This document shows positions 31,255-33,332 of a stretch of DNA of 33,332 nucleotides, piece by piece. Positions within the stretch are counted from its first letter, which is position 1; every line of letters begins with the position of its first letter. The notes under the pieces are model-generated. The model worked only from the letters and a program-made list of their open reading frames with translations, made no database searches and was not told the DNA's origin. Source of the stretch: Acidobacteriaceae bacterium (lineage in GTDB: Bacteria > Acidobacteriota > Terriglobia > Terriglobales > Acidobacteriaceae); NCBI GenBank assembly GCA_003165005.1, contig PLSB01000052.1, positions 1 through 33,332 on the forward strand, in the 5' to 3' direction. Made by a program: the position numbers and the translations under genes.

Positions 31255-32535
31255 ATGACTGACCGCATGTCTTTGCCGCTCGCTCAGGCCGATCCCGAAG
31301 TTGCCGCCGCCATTGATCAGGAAACCCTCCGCCAGCACGAAGGGCTGGAGATGATTGCCAGCGAAAACTTTGTCTCCGAAGCGGTGCTGGAAGCAGCCGG
31401 CTCGGTCTTCACCAATAAATATGCCGAGGGCTACCCTGGGCGCCGCTACTACGGCGGCTGCGAGTACGCCGACATCGTGGAGAACCTGGCCCGCGACCGC
31501 GCCCGCCAGCTCTTCGGCGGCGAGCACATCAACGTGCAGCCGCACTCCGGTTCGCAGGCCAACGCCTCGGCTTACGCGGCGGTGCTCGCGCCCGGCGACA
31601 CCATTCTCGGCCTCGATCTCTCGCACGGCGGCCACCTCACGCACGGCCATCGCCTCAGCTTCAGCGGCAAGCTTTACCGCACCACCTTCTATCACGTCCG
31701 CCGCGACAACGAGACCATCGATTACGACGAGATGGAAAAGGTCGCCGAGCAGGAAAAGCCCAAGGCCATTATCGGCGGCGCCAGCGCCTACCCGCGCTTC
31801 TGGGACTTCGCCCGCATGCGCTCGATCGCCGACAAGGTGGGCGCGACGTTTATCTTCGACATGGCGCATATCGCCGGACTGGTGGCGGGCGGCGCGCACG
31901 ATTCGCCGGTGCCGCACGCGCACATCACCACCACCACCACGCACAAAACCCTCCGCGGACCACGCGCCGGCCTGATTATCTGCAAACAGGATCTTGCCGC
32001 GGCGGTCGACAAGGCCGTCTTTCCCGGCCAGCAGGGAGGGCCGCTCGTGCACATGGTGGCCGCAAAGGCCGTGTCGTTTGCTGAGGCGCTGCGCCCCGAG
32101 TTCCGCGTCTACGCGGCGCAAATCGTCGCCAACGCCAAAGCTCTTGCCGAGGCATTGCATGCAGCGGGCTTTCGGTTGGTCTCCGGGGGAACGGATAATC
32201 ACCTCATGCTGGTCGATGTTTTCGAGAAAGGCATCCTCGGCTCCGAGGCTGAGTTGGCTCTGGGCAAGGCCGGCATCACCGTGAACAAGAACTCCATCCC
32301 CTGGGACACCAATCCGCCGCTCAAGCCCTCCGGCATCCGCATCGGCACGCCGGCGCTTACCACGCGCGGCATGAAGGAACCCGATATGCGCACCATTGGC
32401 GCGTGGATCGCGAAGGCCCTCGAGAAGCGCAACGACGAGGCCGCGCTGGCACGCATTCGCGGCGAAGTGGCCGATCTAGCCAACCACTTCCCGCTCTACG
32501 CATGGCGACGCGCTCCTGATACGGTCCACGCGTAA
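31255..32535 (+). CDS. glyA: Serine hydroxymethyltransferase
   Basis: GlyA converts serine and tetrahydrofolate to glycine and methylene-tetrahydrofolate, the main source of one-carbon units. The 426-residue length is standard. The N-terminal [20 protein letters not shown] is the family signature, [12 protein letters not shown] follows, and the PLP lysine is in [28 protein letters not shown] is the usual C-terminal domain motif. ATG 31255 directly follows a TAAAAT box, and ATG 31267 is also possible. The gene is divergent from the Sel1-like gene. Confidence 0.98.
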   Translation: MTDRMSLPLAQADPEVAAAIDQETLRQHEGLEMIASENFVSEAVLEAAGSVFTNKYAEGYPGRRYYGGCEYADIVENLARDRARQLFGGEHINVQPHSGSQANASAYAAVLAPGDTILGLDLSHGGHLTHGHRLSFSGKLYRTTFYHVRRDNETIDYDEMEKVAEQEKPKAIIGGASAYPRFWDFARMRSIADKVGATFIFDMAHIAGLVAGGAHDSPVPHAHITTTTTHKTLRGPRAGLIICKQDLAAAVDKAVFPGQQGGPLVHMVAAKAVSFAEALRPEFRVYAAQIVANAKALAEALHAAGFRLVSGGTDNHLMLVDVFEKGILGSEAELALGKAGITVNKNSIPWDTNPPLKPSGIRIGTPALTTRGMKEPDMRTIGAWIAKALEKRNDEAALARIRGEVADLANHFPLYAWRRAPDTVHA

Positions 32536-32635
32536 CGGGAACTCGTCCAAGACCAAGACGCCACGAAGTGGGAAGATTTAACGTGCCGGAACTTGCCCAA
32601 CTATGCAAGAATGCCGGAGGGCAACCAACCGTTGC

Positions 32636-32670
32636 CGATGACCATCCAAAGAATTCTGGATGGTACATCG
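32636..32670 (+). promoter_or_regulatory. Leader hairpin before the unknown secreted protein gene
   Basis: ACCATCCA pairs with TGGATGGT across the loop AAGAATTC (about 32641-32664). CGATG and CATCG extend the stem with a small bulge. It ends about 14 bases before the AGGAGGT ribosome site (32684-32690) and could protect the mRNA or tune translation. Confidence 0.45.
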
Positions 32671-32694
32671 CCGTTCGGTCAACAGGAGGTATGG

Positions 32695-33192
32695 ATGAAA
32701 TCTCTTCACCTTGCAATCGCGGCTTTGCTCGTCTTCTCTGTGCCGGCCTTCGCGCAAGATCGCGGCAAGGCGCCCAAGCACGGGCCGGCGCCCTTCCACG
32801 GCACGCCGCAAGCGCCCGATCCGCACCGTAACTATTCCGATCAGCCCGGCCATCCCAACGCTCCCCACGTCGATAACGGCAAAACCTGGGTGGGCCACGA
32901 TACCGGACCCAACGATCCGAGTTATCACCTCGATAACCCATGGGCGCACGGCCGCTTCTCCGGCGGTTTCGGTCCCAAGCATGCGTGGCATCTGGCCGGC
33001 GGCGGCCCCAATCGCTTCTGGTTCAACAGTTGGTACTGGTCGGTAGCGCCCGCCGATATCGCCTTCTGCGACGGCTGGCTCTGGGGCTCCGATGAGATCG
33101 TCATCTACGACGATCCGGACCACATCGGCTGGTACCTGGCTTATAACGTGCGCCTCGGCGTCTATGTGCATGTCATGTATCTTGGGGCGTAG
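32695..33192 (+). CDS. Secreted His/Trp/Tyr-rich protein of unknown function
   Basis: From ATG 32695 this is 165 residues with a signal peptide at 1-20 ([19 protein letters not shown]). The mature protein starts with a His/Pro/Asp-rich, probably disordered stretch. It then has an aromatic-rich region ([42 protein letters not shown]) that looks strand-rich and acidic. I do not recognise a named family. The start is set by AGGAGGT 4 bases upstream; the open frame upstream to 32593 lacks such a site and would bury the signal peptide. The gene follows glyA by 159 bases and likely has its own transcript. Confidence 0.8.
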   Translation: MKSLHLAIAALLVFSVPAFAQDRGKAPKHGPAPFHGTPQAPDPHRNYSDQPGHPNAPHVDNGKTWVGHDTGPNDPSYHLDNPWAHGRFSGGFGPKHAWHLAGGGPNRFWFNSWYWSVAPADIAFCDGWLWGSDEIVIYDDPDHIGWYLAYNVRLGVYVHVMYLGA

Positions 33193-33202
33193 GTGGCTTG
33201 TT

Positions 33203-33218
33203 CCTGCGCAAGCGCAGG
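33203..33218 (+). terminator. Small hairpin after the last gene
   Basis: CCTGCGC and GCGCAGG flank two bases, forming a short stem-loop just after the stop at 33192. No T-tract follows, so termination is uncertain. The remaining bases to the window end show no gene. Confidence 0.35.
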
Positions 33219-33332
33219 CAATAAGGAAAGAATTGTGGCGGGACGGGAAGAATACCTGTTCCGCCGCTGTTTCTTGAGGCGTTCGGCCGCTGTCCGGGCG
33301 CGCGCACCTCTATTGACTCCTGCATAAATAAT

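Overview
The window looks like a chromosomal segment of an Acidobacteriota bacterium (Terriglobia/Acidobacteriaceae type). This is inferred from the high GC content, the gene mix and the many GC-rich intergenic palindromes; no rRNA or other phylogenetic marker is present to confirm it. I see no tRNA, rRNA, CRISPR array, prophage or transposase gene. Most genes are housekeeping or envelope genes, and the accessory signal lies in repeat elements, one unusual fusion protein and one complete sulfur-carrier operon.

Layout. 1-5490 (+): the tail of a MacB/LolD-type ABC ATPase, a TolC-like outer-membrane factor translationally coupled to it, then a sigma-54-dependent response regulator and its histidine kinase. 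Together they resemble an exporter with its own regulator pair. 5671-7554 (-): glmS. 8333-14157 (+): a two-gene unit. Its first gene encodes a CpaE/TadZ-like ATPase fused to 13 tandem MBG-like Ig-type repeats. Its second is a TonB-like protein whose start overlaps the first gene by 19 bp. A strong intrinsic terminator follows. 17376-14322 (-): cysM, mec (JAMM protease), cysO (MoaD/ThiS-like carrier) and moeZ (E1-rhodanese), a complete set for protein-thiocarboxylate cysteine synthesis, with a good promoter and an operator-like inverted repeat upstream. 19286-17799 (-): a group II PLP decarboxylase. 19690-20577 (+): an outer-membrane beta-barrel. 22509-20762 (-): a periplasmic Xaa-Pro aminopeptidase and a small unknown protein. 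25383-22591 (-): nadD, rsfS and a DUF4424 secreted protein. 25511-27367 (+): a VKOR-like membrane protein and an ABHD18-like hydrolase. 28394-27480 (-): an M23 peptidase. 28395-29520: a repeat cluster, then a sigma-54 promoter for a PEP-CTERM protein (29521-30141). 31147-30545 (-): a secreted Sel1-repeat protein. 31255-32535 (+): glyA. 32695-33192 (+): an unknown secreted protein.

Main points of interest. (1) The CpaE-MBG fusion has no visible export signal although it carries about 1,000 residues of normally extracellular Ig-like repeats. (2) CysO has 32 extra residues after its Gly-Gly terminus, almost all encoded by a MITE-like palindromic repeat. A second copy of that repeat exactly fills the gap between two convergent stop codons at 27368-27479. 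(3) At least twelve GC-rich hairpins with a TTYA loop occur in the intergenic regions, all in the same orientation, with compensatory stem changes between copies. (4) The PEP-CTERM gene has a near-consensus sigma-54 promoter, matching the known link between such genes and RpoN.
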